DNA of 64,000 nucleotides from Nocardioides euryhalodurans (GTDB taxonomy: Bacteria; Actinomycetota; Actinomycetes; Propionibacteriales; Nocardioidaceae). Location: contig NZ_CP038267.1 of the NCBI RefSeq assembly GCF_004564375.1, forward strand, positions 3,164,501 to 3,228,500. Direction: 5' to 3'. Below, in pieces: positions 24,976 to 34,306 of the stretch (position 1 is its first letter; each line of letters starts with the position of its first letter). Under the pieces are notes generated by a model, which saw only the letters and a program-made list of their open reading frames with translations, had not been told where the DNA came from and made no database searches. A program made the position numbers and the translations under genes.

Positions 24976-25857
24976 TCACCCTGCTCTCTGCTCGGCCAGC
25001 TCACGGGCGGCGGCGCGGCCGGGCGTCATCGCCCAGCGGATGGTCCCGGTGGCCGCCGAACCGAGGGCACGGACGACCGTGCGCTCCGACACCGGCAGCC
25101 ACGGCAGCCCCAGCGGTCGCCGGCTCCACCGGGGCATCAGCCCGACCGCGGCAGCGACGAGGACGGCGTACGCCGGCCGCGCCGGCAGGGCGATCGGCGG
25201 GTGCAGGATCACGTGGCGGACCGCCTCCCGTGCGTGGTCGGTCGAGCGGAGCTCGGGGCGGTACGCCTCGAGCGCGGCCGCCAGCTCCGCCTCGGTCGTG
25301 GGCGGGTCGACCACCCCGAGCCGGCGGGCGACCTCCGCGGTCTGCGCGACGTACTCGTCGCGACCGGCCCGGTCGAGCGGCTGCCGCCCGTAGAGCTGGT
25401 GGGCGACCAGGAAGCTGTCGACCTCCGCGACGTGGATCCAGCCGAGCAGGTGCGGGTCGGAGGCGGCGTACGTCGACCCGTCGGGCATCCACCCCGTCAC
25501 GCGCTCGTGGATGGCGCGGACCGCGTCGACCGCGGCCTGGGCGTCGTCGACGTGGCCGAAGGTCGTCACCGCCAGGAAGCGGCTGGTCCGCGCGAGGCGC
25601 CCGAGCATGTCGCCGCGGTAGCCGGAGTGCTCGGCGACCGCGGTCATCGCGGCGGGGTGCATCGTCTGCAGCAGCAGGGCGCGGATGCCGCCGATGAACA
25701 TCGACGCGTCGCCGTGGACCCGGCCGATGGGGGAGTCGCCCTCGAACCAGCGTGGTCCCGGGCGGCCGTGGATCCGGTCGCGGTGCTTCGGCCCGTCGGG
25801 CCCGGCCGCGATCCGGAAGATCGCCCCGCCCATCCGTGTGCGCAGGTCGGTCGCCAT
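24976..25857 (-). CDS. MpaB/DUF2236-family oxygenase-like protein
   Basis: A 293-aa protein of the DUF2236 family (MpaB, latex-clearing-protein fold). HGDASMFIGGIRALLLQTMHPAAMTAV (split here as HGDASMFIGG and ALLLQTMHP) holds conserved residues; RTSRFLAVTTFG and LLGWIHVAEVDSFLVAHQ carry the conserved Arg, His and other family positions. Members with a complete site bind haem b, and the reaction is usually unknown. A leaderless -10 (TAGGCT) lies 6 nt before ATG 25857. Confidence 0.88.
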   Translation of the reverse strand: MATDLRTRMGGAIFRIAAGPDGPKHRDRIHGRPGPRWFEGDSPIGRVHGDASMFIGGIRALLLQTMHPAAMTAVAEHSGYRGDMLGRLARTSRFLAVTTFGHVDDAQAAVDAVRAIHERVTGWMPDGSTYAASDPHLLGWIHVAEVDSFLVAHQLYGRQPLDRAGRDEYVAQTAEVARRLGVVDPPTTEAELAAALEAYRPELRSTDHAREAVRHVILHPPIALPARPAYAVLVAAAVGLMPRWSRRPLGLPWLPVSERTVVRALGSAATGTIRWAMTPGRAAARELAEQRAG

Positions 25858-25863
25858 GCGTCG

Positions 25864-25869
25864 AGCCTA
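25864..25869 (-). promoter_or_regulatory. leaderless -10 of the MpaB-like gene
   Basis: Minus strand TAGGCT, 6 nt, ATG 25857. Confidence 0.65.
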
Positions 25870-25880
25870 CGGAGAGGCCC

Positions 25881-26087
25881 CTAGCCCTCGTCCTCCTCGG
25901 GCACGAGGACCCACAGCGCGATGTAGACGAGGAACTGCGGGCCGGGCAGCAGGCAGCTGATCAGGAAGATCGCGCGCACGGTCGTCGGGGTGACGCCGAA
26001 GCGGCGGGCGAGGCCGGCGCAGACGCCGGCGATCATCCGGCCCCGGCGGGGGCGGACGAGGGAACGGGAGACGGGTGTGGTGCTCAT
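25881..26087 (-). CDS. PspC-domain small membrane protein
   Basis: A 68-aa PspC-domain protein: RRGRMIAGVCAGLARRFGVT near residue 14, then a membrane helix (VRAIFLISCLLPGPQFLVYIALWVLVP, residues about 37-62) and an acidic tail. PspC domains signal membrane stress in the phage-shock response. No pspA or pspB is adjacent, so the role here is open. Confidence 0.92.
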   Translation of the reverse strand: MSTTPVSRSLVRPRRGRMIAGVCAGLARRFGVTPTTVRAIFLISCLLPGPQFLVYIALWVLVPEEDEG

Positions 26088-26200
26088 GCTCCGAGCCTGC
26101 CTCGCCGGCAGCCGGAAATCACCCCTGAGCCGGCGATCCCGGGGGAAGGTCGGGGTCGGGTCGGGGGAACATCCTCGGCCACCGGCCGCGTTGACCCCTC

Positions 26201-26734
26201 ATGACCACCTTCAGTGTTCCTGGACTGTCCGACGACCAGGGCCAGCAGCTGGCCACCGTCCTGCAGCAGCGGCTGACCGCCGCCAACGACCTGCACCTCA
26301 CCCTCAAGCACGTGCACTGGAACGTCGTGGGGCCGAACTTCATCGCCGTCCACGAGATGCTCGACCCCCAGGTCGACCTGGTGCGTGGCTACGCCGACGA
26401 CATCGCCGAGCGGATCGCGACCCTGGGCGGATCGCCCGACGGCCGTCCCGGTGCCGCCGTCGCCGAGCGGACCTGGGACGACTACTCCCTCGGCCGCGAC
26501 ACCGTGCCGGCCCACCTGGCCGCGCTCGACCTCGTCTACACCGGCGTCATCGGTGACCACCGCAAGGCGATCGCCGTCGCGGCGGAGCTGGACCCGATCA
26601 CCGAGGACCTGCTCATCGGCCAGACGGCCGAGCTGGAGAAGTTCCAGTGGTTCATCCGAGCCCATCTCGAGGACAAGGGCGGCCACCTGCCCACGGGTGA
26701 CACCGAGGCCTCGGCCGCCGCAGCCGCGCGCTGA
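26201..26734 (+). CDS. dps: Dps-family DNA-protection / mini-ferritin protein
   Basis: A 177-aa Dps protein. The ferroxidase site is formed by HVHWNVVGPNFIAVHEMLD (His and acidic ligands near residues 38-56) and DDIAERIATLGG near 65. The C-terminal helix ELEKFQWFIRAHLED is typical. Dodecamers store iron and protect DNA from peroxide. The tail after residue 160 is short and uncharged, so direct DNA binding is uncertain. Confidence 0.95.
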   Translation: MTTFSVPGLSDDQGQQLATVLQQRLTAANDLHLTLKHVHWNVVGPNFIAVHEMLDPQVDLVRGYADDIAERIATLGGSPDGRPGAAVAERTWDDYSLGRDTVPAHLAALDLVYTGVIGDHRKAIAVAAELDPITEDLLIGQTAELEKFQWFIRAHLEDKGGHLPTGDTEASAAAAAR

Positions 26735-26763
26735 CGCACTCCCCGACCTTCGGTGGCGGGCCC

Positions 26764-26769
26764 TAGGCT
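26764..26769 (+). promoter_or_regulatory. leaderless -10 of the DUF1905 gene
   Basis: TAGGCT, 7 nt, GTG 26777. Confidence 0.65.
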
Positions 26770-26776
26770 CGCCACC

Positions 26777-27073
26777 GTGGACGAGCACACCTTCCGGGCC
26801 CGGCTGTGGGCCTGGCAGGCCCGCGAGGACTCGTGGGTCTTCCTGACCGTGCCGGCCGAGGTCTCCGACGAGATCGGCGCCGGCCTCCACGAGCCCCGTG
26901 GCTTCGGCTCCGTCCCGGTGCTCGTCACGCTCGGGGGCTCGACCTGGGAGACCAGCGTCTTCCCGTCGAAGGAGGAGGACGCCTACGTGCTGCCGGTCAA
27001 GCGCCCGGTCCGCCGGGCCGAGGGGGTCGACGTCGGCGACGAGGTCGACGTGCGCCTCCAGGTGCGGAGCTGA
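26777..27073 (+). CDS. DUF1905 domain protein
   Basis: A 98-aa beta-rich protein of the DUF1905 family: FRARLWAWQAREDSWVFLTV at the N-terminus, PVLVTLGGSTWETSVFP in the middle and AEGVDVGDEVDVRLQVR at the end. Function unknown; the family is often fused to or beside YdeI-like proteins. GTG 26777 is supported by the leaderless promoter upstream. It converges with the XPB-like helicase gene. Confidence 0.88.
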   Translation: MDEHTFRARLWAWQAREDSWVFLTVPAEVSDEIGAGLHEPRGFGSVPVLVTLGGSTWETSVFPSKEEDAYVLPVKRPVRRAEGVDVGDEVDVRLQVRS

Positions 27074-27111
27074 CGCCCTCACGTCGGGTGTCCCTGACCG
27101 GCGCCACGACC

Positions 27112-28746
27112 TCAGAGGTCGACGGCGTCGAGGATCCGGTAGGCGTAGCCCTGCTCGGCGAGGAAGCGCTGCCGGTTCTGGGCGAAGTCGGCGTCGACGG
27201 TGTCGCGCGACACGATCGTGTAGAAGCGCGCCGTCCGGCGGTCGGCCTTCGGCCGCAGCAGCCGCCCGAGCCGCTGCGCCTCCTCCTGGCGTGACCCGAA
27301 CGAGCCGGAGACCTGGATCGCGACGGCCGCCTCGGGCAGGTCGATGGAGAAGTTGGCGACCTTGCTGACCACGAGCAGGCTGATCTCGCCGGTGCGGAAC
27401 GCCTCGAAGAGCCGCTGCCGCTCCTTGACGGTCGTGTCGCCCTTGATGACCGGGGCGTCGAGGTCGGCGCCGATCTCGTCGAGCTGCTCGAGGTACTGGC
27501 CGATCACGAGCGTCGGCTCGCCGGCGTGCTGGTGGACCAGCTGCTCGGCGACCCGGGTCTTGGCCGGCGTACAGGCGGCGAGGCGGTAGCGCTCCTCGGG
27601 CTCGGAGGTGGCGTACGCCAGCCGCTCGGACTCGCTCAGCGAGACCCGGACCTCGACGCAGTCGGCCGGCGCGATCCAGCCCTGGGCCTCGATGTCCTTC
27701 CACGGCGCGTCGTAGCGCTTGGGGCCGATCAGCGAGAAGACGTCGCCCTCGCGGCCGTCCTCGCGGACCAGGGTGGCGGTCAGCCCGATCCGGCGGCGGG
27801 CCTGGAGATCGGCGGTCATCCGGAAGATCGGGGCGGGCAGCAGGTGCACCTCGTCGTAGACGATGAGACCCCAGTCGCGGGCGTCGAGCAGCTCGAGGTG
27901 GGAGTAGACGCCCTTCCGGCGCGTCGTCATCACCTGGTACGTCGCGATGGTGACCGGGCGGATCTCCTTGACCGAGCCGGAGTACTCGCCGATCTCGTCC
28001 TCGGTCAGGCTGGTCCGCTTCACCAGCTCGGACTTCCACTGCCGGGCGCTCACCGTGTTGGTGACGAGGATCAGCGTGGTGGCCTGGGCGTGGGCCATCG
28101 CGGCCGCGCCGACCAGTGTCTTGCCCGCGCCGCAGGGCAGCACGACGACGCCCGAGCCGCCGTGCCAGAACGACTCCGCTGCCTCGCGCTGGTAGTCGCG
28201 CAGCGTCCAGTCGTCCTCGGCGAGGTCGATCTGGTGGGCCTCGCCGTCGACGTAGCCCGCGTAGTCCTCGGCCGGCCACCCGATCTTGAGCAGCGCCTGC
28301 TTGAGGTTGCCCCGCTCGCTCGGGTGCACCACCACGGTGTCGTCGTCGAGGCGGGCGCCGAGCATCCCGGCGACCTTCTTGGCGCGCAGCACCTCCTCCA
28401 GCACGGGCCGGTCGGTGCTGGTGAGCACCAGCCCGTGGGTCGGGTGCTTGTCCAGGCGCAGCCGCCCGTAGCGCGCCATCGTCTCGGCCACGTCGACCAG
28501 CAGCGCGTGCGGGACGGCGTACCTGCTGTAGGTCAGCAGGGTGTCGACGACCTGCTCGGCGTCGTGGCCGGCGGCGCGAGCGTTCCAGAGACCGAGCGGC
28601 GTGAGCCGGTAGGTGTGGACGTGCTCCGGGCTGCGCTCGAGCTCGGCGAACGGCGCGATCGCCTTGCGGCAGTCGATCGCCTGCGGGTGGTCGACCTCGA
28701 GCAGGAGCGTCTTGTCCGACTGGACGATGAGGGGGCCGTCGTTCAT
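27112..28746 (-). CDS. XPB/Ssl2-like DNA repair helicase
   Basis: A 544-aa superfamily 2 helicase. An N-terminal helicase-like domain occupies about 1-180. Walker A VVLPCGAGKTLVGA is near residue 208, VYDEVHLLPA (DEVH box) near 300, and GLTATLVRED near 325 contains the RED motif diagnostic of XPB. Motifs V-VI (FSIDLPEAAVAIQVSG, QEEAQRLGRLLRP) complete the second RecA domain. Archaeal and bacterial XPB proteins work with a nuclease or accessory partner in DNA repair. The protein encoded at 30200 is the likely actinobacterial partner. Confidence 0.95.
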   Translation of the reverse strand: MNDGPLIVQSDKTLLLEVDHPQAIDCRKAIAPFAELERSPEHVHTYRLTPLGLWNARAAGHDAEQVVDTLLTYSRYAVPHALLVDVAETMARYGRLRLDKHPTHGLVLTSTDRPVLEEVLRAKKVAGMLGARLDDDTVVVHPSERGNLKQALLKIGWPAEDYAGYVDGEAHQIDLAEDDWTLRDYQREAAESFWHGGSGVVVLPCGAGKTLVGAAAMAHAQATTLILVTNTVSARQWKSELVKRTSLTEDEIGEYSGSVKEIRPVTIATYQVMTTRRKGVYSHLELLDARDWGLIVYDEVHLLPAPIFRMTADLQARRRIGLTATLVREDGREGDVFSLIGPKRYDAPWKDIEAQGWIAPADCVEVRVSLSESERLAYATSEPEERYRLAACTPAKTRVAEQLVHQHAGEPTLVIGQYLEQLDEIGADLDAPVIKGDTTVKERQRLFEAFRTGEISLLVVSKVANFSIDLPEAAVAIQVSGSFGSRQEEAQRLGRLLRPKADRRTARFYTIVSRDTVDADFAQNRQRFLAEQGYAYRILDAVDL

Positions 28747-28837
28747 TCCGGGGTCCCCGCGGAGGCGTGAGCGCAGCGAGCCGCTTCGTGGGGTGGGTTC
28801 ATGGCCTGTCCAGCGTACGGGGGCGAGCCACTGGGCG

Positions 28838-29656
28838 TCACAACGAGGACGCCACGACCCCCGTCGCGTCCAGGTCGTCGTCGGTCTCGACGTACGCCGC
28901 CAGCCCGGCGTCGGCGCAGGCGGCCAGGGTCAGCGGCGCCTGGGAGCGGCTGGTCTCGATCACCAGGTGGCCGTCCGGCCGCAGCCACTCCCGACAGCCC
29001 GCCGCCACCCGACGGTGCAGGTCGACCCCGTCGGCGCCTCCGTCGAGCGCGATCCGGGCCTCGTGCTCGCGCGCCTCCGGCGGCATCGTCGCGATCGCGT
29101 CGGTCGGGACGTACGGGGCGTTGACGACCAGCACGTCGACCCGCCCGCGCAGGGTCGTGGGCAACGCGTCGAAGAGGTCACCGGTGACGACTCGCTCCGG
29201 CGGCAGGTTCTGCCGGGCGCAGGCGACCGCGACCGGGTCCAGGTCGCTCGCCCACACCTCGGCCTCGGGCAGGAGGGCCGCCACCGCGGCCCCGATCGCC
29301 CCCGAGCCGCAGCACAGGTCCACGACGAGTGGGTGCGATGGTCCGCCGCCCGATGCATCATCTGGGGGCCCCTCGAGGCGCATCCGGCGGCGGACCATCC
29401 CGACCGCCAGCCGCACCACCAGCTCCGTACGCCGCCTCGGCACGAACACGCCGGGCGCGACGGCCACCCGGCGCCCGGCGAAGGCCGCCCACCCGAGCAC
29501 GTGCTCCAGCGGCTCGCCGGCCGTCCGGCGAGCGACCAGCGCCTCGAGCGCCGCTCCGTGAGCAGCCCCGACCAGCAGCACCGCCTCGTCCTCGGCGAAG
29601 ACACAGCCCGCGGCACGAAGCCGCGCGACCAGCTCGGGAGGGGGAGGCTCAGGCAG
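28838..29656 (-). CDS. HemK/PrmC-like methyltransferase with altered NPPY motif
   Basis: A class I methyltransferase, about 272 aa if counted from the first codon after the CGNR-gene stop; the true start is uncertain because no ATG or GTG lies nearby in frame (first GTG at 29581; an ATG at 29785 would overlap the next gene by 137 bp). RRTAGEPLEHVLGWAAF and GVFVPRRRTE match the PrmC N-domain and linker. Motif I is VVDLCCGSGAIGAAV. The catalytic N-P-P-Y of glutamine methyltransferases reads N-A-P-Y (VLVVNAPYVPTDAI). It probably methylates a protein or small molecule, but release-factor methylation is doubtful. Confidence 0.82.
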   Translation of the reverse strand: MPEPPPPELVARLRAAGCVFAEDEAVLLVGAAHGAALEALVARRTAGEPLEHVLGWAAFAGRRVAVAPGVFVPRRRTELVVRLAVGMVRRRMRLEGPPDDASGGGPSHPLVVDLCCGSGAIGAAVAALLPEAEVWASDLDPVAVACARQNLPPERVVTGDLFDALPTTLRGRVDVLVVNAPYVPTDAIATMPPEAREHEARIALDGGADGVDLHRRVAAGCREWLRPDGHLVIETSRSQAPLTLAACADAGLAAYVETDDDLDATGVVASSL

Positions 29657-30176
29657 TGGCCGCGGCCTTCTGCCGGGCGCGGTAGGCGGCCACGTTGGCC
29701 CGCGAGGAGCAGCGGTCGGAGCAGTAGCGGCGCGACTGGTTGGGGGAGGTGTCGACGTAGACGCACGAGCACTTGGCGTCGGCACAGACCCCCATCCGCG
29801 TGGGACCGAGGTCGCAGACCAGCGTGGCCAGCCCGAGCAGTGCCTCGCCGATGAGCAGCTGCGAGACCGAGTCGGCCCGGGTGGCGACGTGGAGGTGGAG
29901 GTCGTCGGGGTCGTGGTCGGAGATCATCGGCGTGATCGGGTGCTTCTCCATCAGCGCGTTGAGCCCCTCGATCACCCCGCGCACGTCTGCGGCGTCGGAG
30001 GCCTCGAAGACCGGCCGCAGCTCGCGCTGGAAGCGCCGCAGCACGGTGGCGTCACGGTCCGAGACGGTCCCGTGGAGCCAGGTGCGGCCCGAGAGGTGCG
30101 CGACCAGCGCGTCACGGTCGGGGAGGTCGGCGTTGAGGAGGCCGGCCGTCGCCTCGGCGTAGCGCACGAAGTCCAT
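29649..30176 (-). CDS. CGNR-type zinc-finger / ABATE-domain protein
   Basis: A 175-aa putative stress-response transcription factor. The N-terminal ABATE-like domain occupies residues 1-115. The C-terminal finger CADAKCSCVYVDTSPNQSRR followed by YCSDRCSSRANVAAYRAR has four or more Cys as expected, but the name-giving CGNR tetrad reads CSSR. The following basic helix (YRARQK) is normal. TAGAAT lies 6 nt before ATG 30176 as a leaderless promoter. It overlaps the presumed start of the methyltransferase gene. Confidence 0.88.
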   Translation of the reverse strand: MDFVRYAEATAGLLNADLPDRDALVAHLSGRTWLHGTVSDRDATVLRRFQRELRPVFEASDAADVRGVIEGLNALMEKHPITPMISDHDPDDLHLHVATRADSVSQLLIGEALLGLATLVCDLGPTRMGVCADAKCSCVYVDTSPNQSRRYCSDRCSSRANVAAYRARQKAAATA

Positions 30177-30182
30177 ACCGCA

Positions 30183-30188
30183 ATTCTA
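30183..30188 (-). promoter_or_regulatory. leaderless -10 of the CGNR-type gene
   Basis: Minus strand TAGAAT, 6 nt, ATG 30176. Confidence 0.7.
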
Positions 30189-30199
30189 GGGTGGGGCAC

Positions 30200-32491
30200 C
30201 TACCGCGGTGCGTCGCGCGCGGCCGGCCGGACGGAGGTGATCCGGTGGACGGCGAAGTGGCGGCGGTCGTCGCTGCGGACGTCGTACGCCGACAGCTGGC
30301 CGCCCTCGACGGCCTCGGGATGCACCAGTCGCTCGGTCCGGGTGCCGTGGTTGTCGAGGTAGCCGATGAGCACCGGCACACCCACCTCGATCGCCTCGCG
30401 CAGCGCGGCCAGCGACCCGCTCGGCGTCAGGGTCTCGACCGCGCCGGCCGGTCGGGTGGCCGCCACCTGGTCGCCGGCCCGGATCGCCGCCACCACCTGG
30501 GCGGCCAGCGCGGCCTCGCGCGCGACCACGGTCGAGGACGCCCGCCGGCCGCGGGGGCTCCGGGCCCGCAGCAGGTCCGGGCGCGCCACCCGGACCGTGC
30601 CGTCGGCGGCCTCGACGACCGGCGCTGCCCCGAGCTCCCGCAGCCGGGGCAGCAGCACCTCGAGCGACAGCTCGCTGATGACGACGGTGGGCGCGAGCCG
30701 TCGCAGGCGCAGGGCCCCCGCGCGCGGGTGGTGGACCAGCTCGGTCAGGACGGTCTCGTCGTCCGCGCGCAGGAAGGACTCGGCGTGGCCGGCCCGGATG
30801 CTGCCGAAGGTACGGGCGGTGTCGTCGACCAGGTAGCGCAGCGGCTGCGGCACCTCCGTCGCCGCGACCTCGTCGAGGAAGGCGTGCACCTCCAGGGCCG
30901 ACCAGCCCTGGTCGAGCGCGCGCCGGACCGAACCGGCGGTGAACCGGTAGGTCGTCGCGCCCCCACGCGACTCGACGTCGGCGACGAGGTGGAGCCGCCG
31001 CGCGACGGCTGACTCGAGCGGCCCGGGCGCGACGGCGGTGAGGTCGGCCTGCAGCACGACCTGCTCGACGGGCGTGGGCAGCAGCGGTGCCAGGGCGGCC
31101 GCGGCGGCGTCCTCCTCGTCGGCGAGCAGCGCCGCGGCGTACGACGGCAGGCCGCCGAGCCCCGTCAGCCCGAGCGTCGCGGACTCCTCGACCGCCGCGG
31201 CGACCTCGTCGGCCCGCGACCGGGGCCGTCGTGGCCGGGTCCAGTCGAGCCGGGCGACCAGGGACGGCACCCCGGTGCCGCTCGCCAGCACCTCGCCCTC
31301 CGGCAGCTCGGCCAGGCCGGACAGGGCGGCACGCCGGGACTCGGCCACCGTCGGGCTCGTCAGGTCGGGGGAGAGCGCGTTGCGCCCCTTGCCGGCCGCG
31401 TCGCGGCTCCCGACGAGCGCGGGGACGCGGACCATCCGCAGCCAGGTCGTGGCGAGCAGCAGCCAGCGCTCGGCGAGGGCGCGCGTCAGCCACGCGTCGA
31501 AGGCGTCCGTGGGGACCCAGACCGGGTCGCCGTGGGCGTCGGCGCGGGTGGCGAGCAGCCCGGCCTCGGCGGCGACCTCGACCAGCAGCGCGGCAGTCGG
31601 CTCGGTCGTGTGCAGCAGTGCGGCGGTCGCCTTGAGGTCGCGCACCCCGAGCCCGCCCGACCGCAGCTCCCCGGGCGGCTCGAGCCCCCAGTGGTCGAGC
31701 AGCAGCTCGACCCGGTGCACCGCTTCGTACGCCGCCCCCGCGGCGGCCCGGTCCACCAGCGACGCGGCCCGAGACGAGGTGGCCACGGACGGCACGACGT
31801 CGACCGGCTCCCGGGTAGTCCGCCCTCCGCGCAGCACCAGTGCGACCTCGCCGGGCAGCACCACCAGTCCGTCGTCGCGCGGCACCAGGAGCCCTCGGGA
31901 CACCAGCTCCTCGGCCGGCGTGGTCGCGTCCTCGGGTCGGACCCTGCGTCGTGCCGCCCCGGTGGTCGCCTGGCCGCCGTGCTCGTCGACGTGGTCGAGC
32001 ATGCGGCGGGCCTGCGGGCTCAGCTGGTCGAGGAGCGCCTCGATCCCCGCGGCAGGCAGGGGCGAGTCGCTCCGGGGACGGACCCCGCTGACTCCGGGGC
32101 CGCCGGCGGCCATCGTCGCGGCGACGCCCGTGAGCGGCCGCAACCCGCTGCCGGACTCCCACGCCAGCGCGAGGTCGACCAGACGCTCGGCAGCGGTGGC
32201 GACCCGGTCGCGGTCGGCATGGACCAGCGGCGCCAGGTCGGCGGGCTCCGCCTCGACAGCGACGACCAGGGCGTCGAGCACGGCGAGCTCCAGCCGTGTC
32301 AGCAGGTCCAGCGCCCGCGCGAGGGACGCCCGGGTCGCAGCCCGCGAGGCGAGCTGGGAGGAGTCCTGGGGGGCCGGCGTCGCGAGGTCGGGGCGCGCGC
32401 GCAGCAGCCGGGTGAGCCGGTCCTCCGGCCACCCCCGCAGCTGGTCGGCCAGGGACCGGTTGCCCTCGCCGTGCGCACTCCCTCGCGACAT
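30200..32491 (-). CDS. Helicase-associated (XPB partner) WYL-like protein
   Basis: A 763-aa actinobacterial 'helicase-associated domain' protein. It opens with [20 protein letters not shown] and [22 protein letters not shown] helices (winged-helix part), has a large central region with [16 protein letters not shown] and [17 protein letters not shown] (the Helicase_C_3 strand pair), and ends with a WYL-like region ([31 protein letters not shown]). No helicase motifs are present. Homologues lie next to XPB-like helicase genes in actinobacteria, as here with only two genes between, so a shared repair complex is likely. ATG 32491 has TAGCGT 7 nt upstream. Confidence 0.9.
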   Translation of the reverse strand: MSRGSAHGEGNRSLADQLRGWPEDRLTRLLRARPDLATPAPQDSSQLASRAATRASLARALDLLTRLELAVLDALVVAVEAEPADLAPLVHADRDRVATAAERLVDLALAWESGSGLRPLTGVAATMAAGGPGVSGVRPRSDSPLPAAGIEALLDQLSPQARRMLDHVDEHGGQATTGAARRRVRPEDATTPAEELVSRGLLVPRDDGLVVLPGEVALVLRGGRTTREPVDVVPSVATSSRAASLVDRAAAGAAYEAVHRVELLLDHWGLEPPGELRSGGLGVRDLKATAALLHTTEPTAALLVEVAAEAGLLATRADAHGDPVWVPTDAFDAWLTRALAERWLLLATTWLRMVRVPALVGSRDAAGKGRNALSPDLTSPTVAESRRAALSGLAELPEGEVLASGTGVPSLVARLDWTRPRRPRSRADEVAAAVEESATLGLTGLGGLPSYAAALLADEEDAAAAALAPLLPTPVEQVVLQADLTAVAPGPLESAVARRLHLVADVESRGGATTYRFTAGSVRRALDQGWSALEVHAFLDEVAATEVPQPLRYLVDDTARTFGSIRAGHAESFLRADDETVLTELVHHPRAGALRLRRLAPTVVISELSLEVLLPRLRELGAAPVVEAADGTVRVARPDLLRARSPRGRRASSTVVAREAALAAQVVAAIRAGDQVAATRPAGAVETLTPSGSLAALREAIEVGVPVLIGYLDNHGTRTERLVHPEAVEGGQLSAYDVRSDDRRHFAVHRITSVRPAARDAPR

Positions 32492-32498
32492 CCCCTCA

Positions 32499-32504
32499 AC
32501 GCTA
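32499..32504 (-). promoter_or_regulatory. leaderless -10 of the helicase-associated gene
   Basis: Minus strand TAGCGT, 7 nt, ATG 32491. Confidence 0.65.
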
Positions 32505-32542
32505 CCCGGCCCGGCACGCACGCGCGCCGGCTCCGGAGGTCG

Positions 32543-32548
32543 TACGCT
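32543..32548 (+). promoter_or_regulatory. possible -10 of the PP2C-FHA-PucR genes
   Basis: TACGCT 21 nt before ATG 32570, with GGGAGGT at 32560-32566 as Shine-Dalgarno. Divergent from the promoter at 32499. Confidence 0.5.
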
Positions 32549-32569
32549 CCTCGCACCCCGGGAGGTGTG

Positions 32570-33331
32570 ATGGAGCAGGTGGAGCTGCGCCACGGCGCGC
32601 GGACGGACGTCGGGCTGGTCCGCGAGGTCAACGAGGACGACCTGCTGGTCGCGCCGCCGGTCTTCGTCGTCGCCGACGGCATGGGCGGCCACGACGGCGG
32701 CGACGTCGCGAGCCGGATCGTGGTCGAGGGCTTCGCGGCCCTCGCCGAGGCCGGCTACGACCCCCGACGGGGTCGGGAGGTGGTCGAGGAGGTGCTCCGC
32801 CGCTGCCAGCAGCGGATCAACGAGTACGCCGCGGCGCGCGGCGCCGGCAGCCGACGGGCCACCCCCGGCACCACCGCGGTCGTCGTGCTGCTCGTCGAGA
32901 CCGACGACGGCCCGGCCTGGCAGGTCACCAACCTCGGCGACTCGCGCTGCTACCTCCTCGCCGGCGGCACCCTCACCCAGGTGACGGTCGACCACAGCCT
33001 GGTCCAGGAGCTCGTCAGCTCCGGCCGGCTGACGCCGCAGGAGGCGGCCCGACACCCCGAGCGACACGTCATCACGCGTGCCCTGGGTGGCCCCGACGAG
33101 CCCGAGCCCGACCACGTCCTGCTGCCGGTGTCGCGAGCGCCCCGGCTGCTGCTGTGCACCGACGGGGTCAACGGCATGATCGACGACGACGCCATCGGCG
33201 CAGCCCTGCGCGAGTGTCCGGATCCCGACGAAGCCGCCGGGAGGCTGGTCGACGAGGCCGTCGCCGCGGGCGGCCGCGACAACGCGACCGCCGTGGTGGT
33301 CGATGTGGTGGGATGGTCGGACCCGACGTGA
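32570..33331 (+). CDS. PP2C-family serine/threonine phosphatase
   Basis: A 253-aa metal-dependent phosphatase of the Stp type. [17 protein letters not shown] carries the first metal Asp/Glu set; [17 protein letters not shown] near residue 33 is the PP2C hallmark; [11 protein letters not shown] near 195 and [15 protein letters not shown] near 236 supply the last metal ligands. It would dephosphorylate targets of Ser/Thr kinases in the cytoplasm. The next gene encodes an FHA (phosphothreonine-binding) protein, an expected partner; no kinase gene is nearby. Strong Shine-Dalgarno. Confidence 0.95.
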   Translation: MEQVELRHGARTDVGLVREVNEDDLLVAPPVFVVADGMGGHDGGDVASRIVVEGFAALAEAGYDPRRGREVVEEVLRRCQQRINEYAAARGAGSRRATPGTTAVVVLLVETDDGPAWQVTNLGDSRCYLLAGGTLTQVTVDHSLVQELVSSGRLTPQEAARHPERHVITRALGGPDEPEPDHVLLPVSRAPRLLLCTDGVNGMIDDDAIGAALRECPDPDEAAGRLVDEAVAAGGRDNATAVVVDVVGWSDPT

Positions 33332-33366
33332 GGCAGGACGCGACGGGCCCGGACGAGGGGGTCGCC

Positions 33367-34284
33367 GTGACCGGTGCAGTGCGCAGCTATCGACCCGGCG
33401 CGTGGTTCGGCGTCTTCGGCGAGCACGCCACGGTCCTCCTGCCGCCGACAGAGAAGGCACGCGTGCCGGCGGTGTGGGCGCTGGTCGACGACGGCGACGG
33501 CTTCGACGAGGTGCTCGACGTGCTCATCGCCGACGGTCTGCGCGACCTGCCGGGCTTCGTGCTGGTGAGCGAGACCGCGGGGGAGACCCGGGTCGTGATC
33601 CGGGGTGCCGCCCGGGCGACGCTGGCCACCGCCGCGGAGGAGGTGACCGTCGAGGGCACCGGCGCGACCACCTGGGTCGAGCGGGCGCTGCGCGGGGTCA
33701 CCGGTCTCCGGATCGAGGTCGGCGAAGCCCACCCCGAGTCCGGGTGGCTCGACCTCGGGGACGGTCTGGTGCGGGTGTCCGAGGTGGTCGAGCCGGTCGT
33801 GGCCGACGAGCTGCCGGCGGCCGAGCCCGAGGCCGACGAGGCATCGCTGGTCGAGCCACCGCCCGTGGAGCCGGCGTACGACGAGGAGCCGGCCACCCCG
33901 GAGCCGACCGCGCCGACGGAGGCCGTCGGCGTCGAGCCGCTCGTGGTGAGCCTGCTGCTGCCGACCGGGGAGACCGTCGAGGTGGACCGGCCGGTGCTCG
34001 TCGGTCGCGCCCCCGACGCGTCCCGGCTGGGCGAGGAGGACGACCCGCGGCTGGTCACGGTGCCGAGTCCGGACCGGGAGATCTCGGCGACCCACCTCGA
34101 GGTGCGGCCCGGCGAGGATCCCGGGTCCGCCGTGGTCACCGACCTGGGCTCCACCAACGGCAGCGTGCTGGTGCAACCGGGGATGCCACCCGAGGAGCTG
34201 CAGCCCGGCGTCGCCGTACCCCTCCTTCCCGGCGCCGTGCTCGACCTCGGCGACGGGGTCGCGGTCGAGGTGGTGGTCTCCTGA
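33367..34284 (+). CDS. FHA-domain protein
   Basis: A 305-aa cytoplasmic protein. The N-terminal 110 residues form a domain seen in FHA proteins beside PP2C genes ([20 protein letters not shown]); an acidic Pro/Glu linker follows at about 150-195; the FHA domain is C-terminal, with [21 protein letters not shown] and LGSTNGSVL (the phosphothreonine-binding loop residues). GTG 33367 has GAGGGGG 5 nt upstream; GTG 33328 overlapping the PP2C stop is also possible. It binds phosphorylated proteins, presumably in the same pathway as the phosphatase. Confidence 0.9.
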   Translation: MTGAVRSYRPGAWFGVFGEHATVLLPPTEKARVPAVWALVDDGDGFDEVLDVLIADGLRDLPGFVLVSETAGETRVVIRGAARATLATAAEEVTVEGTGATTWVERALRGVTGLRIEVGEAHPESGWLDLGDGLVRVSEVVEPVVADELPAAEPEADEASLVEPPPVEPAYDEEPATPEPTAPTEAVGVEPLVVSLLLPTGETVEVDRPVLVGRAPDASRLGEEDDPRLVTVPSPDREISATHLEVRPGEDPGSAVVTDLGSTNGSVLVQPGMPPEELQPGVAVPLLPGAVLDLGDGVAVEVVVS

Positions 34285-34306
34285 TGCCGCCGGACGGGAC
34301 GCGCTG

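Noticed and set aside
26084..28279. 731-codon minus-strand frame over dps, DUF1905 and part of the XPB gene
   Set aside because: It crosses three well supported genes on both strands and shows no homology-like motif.
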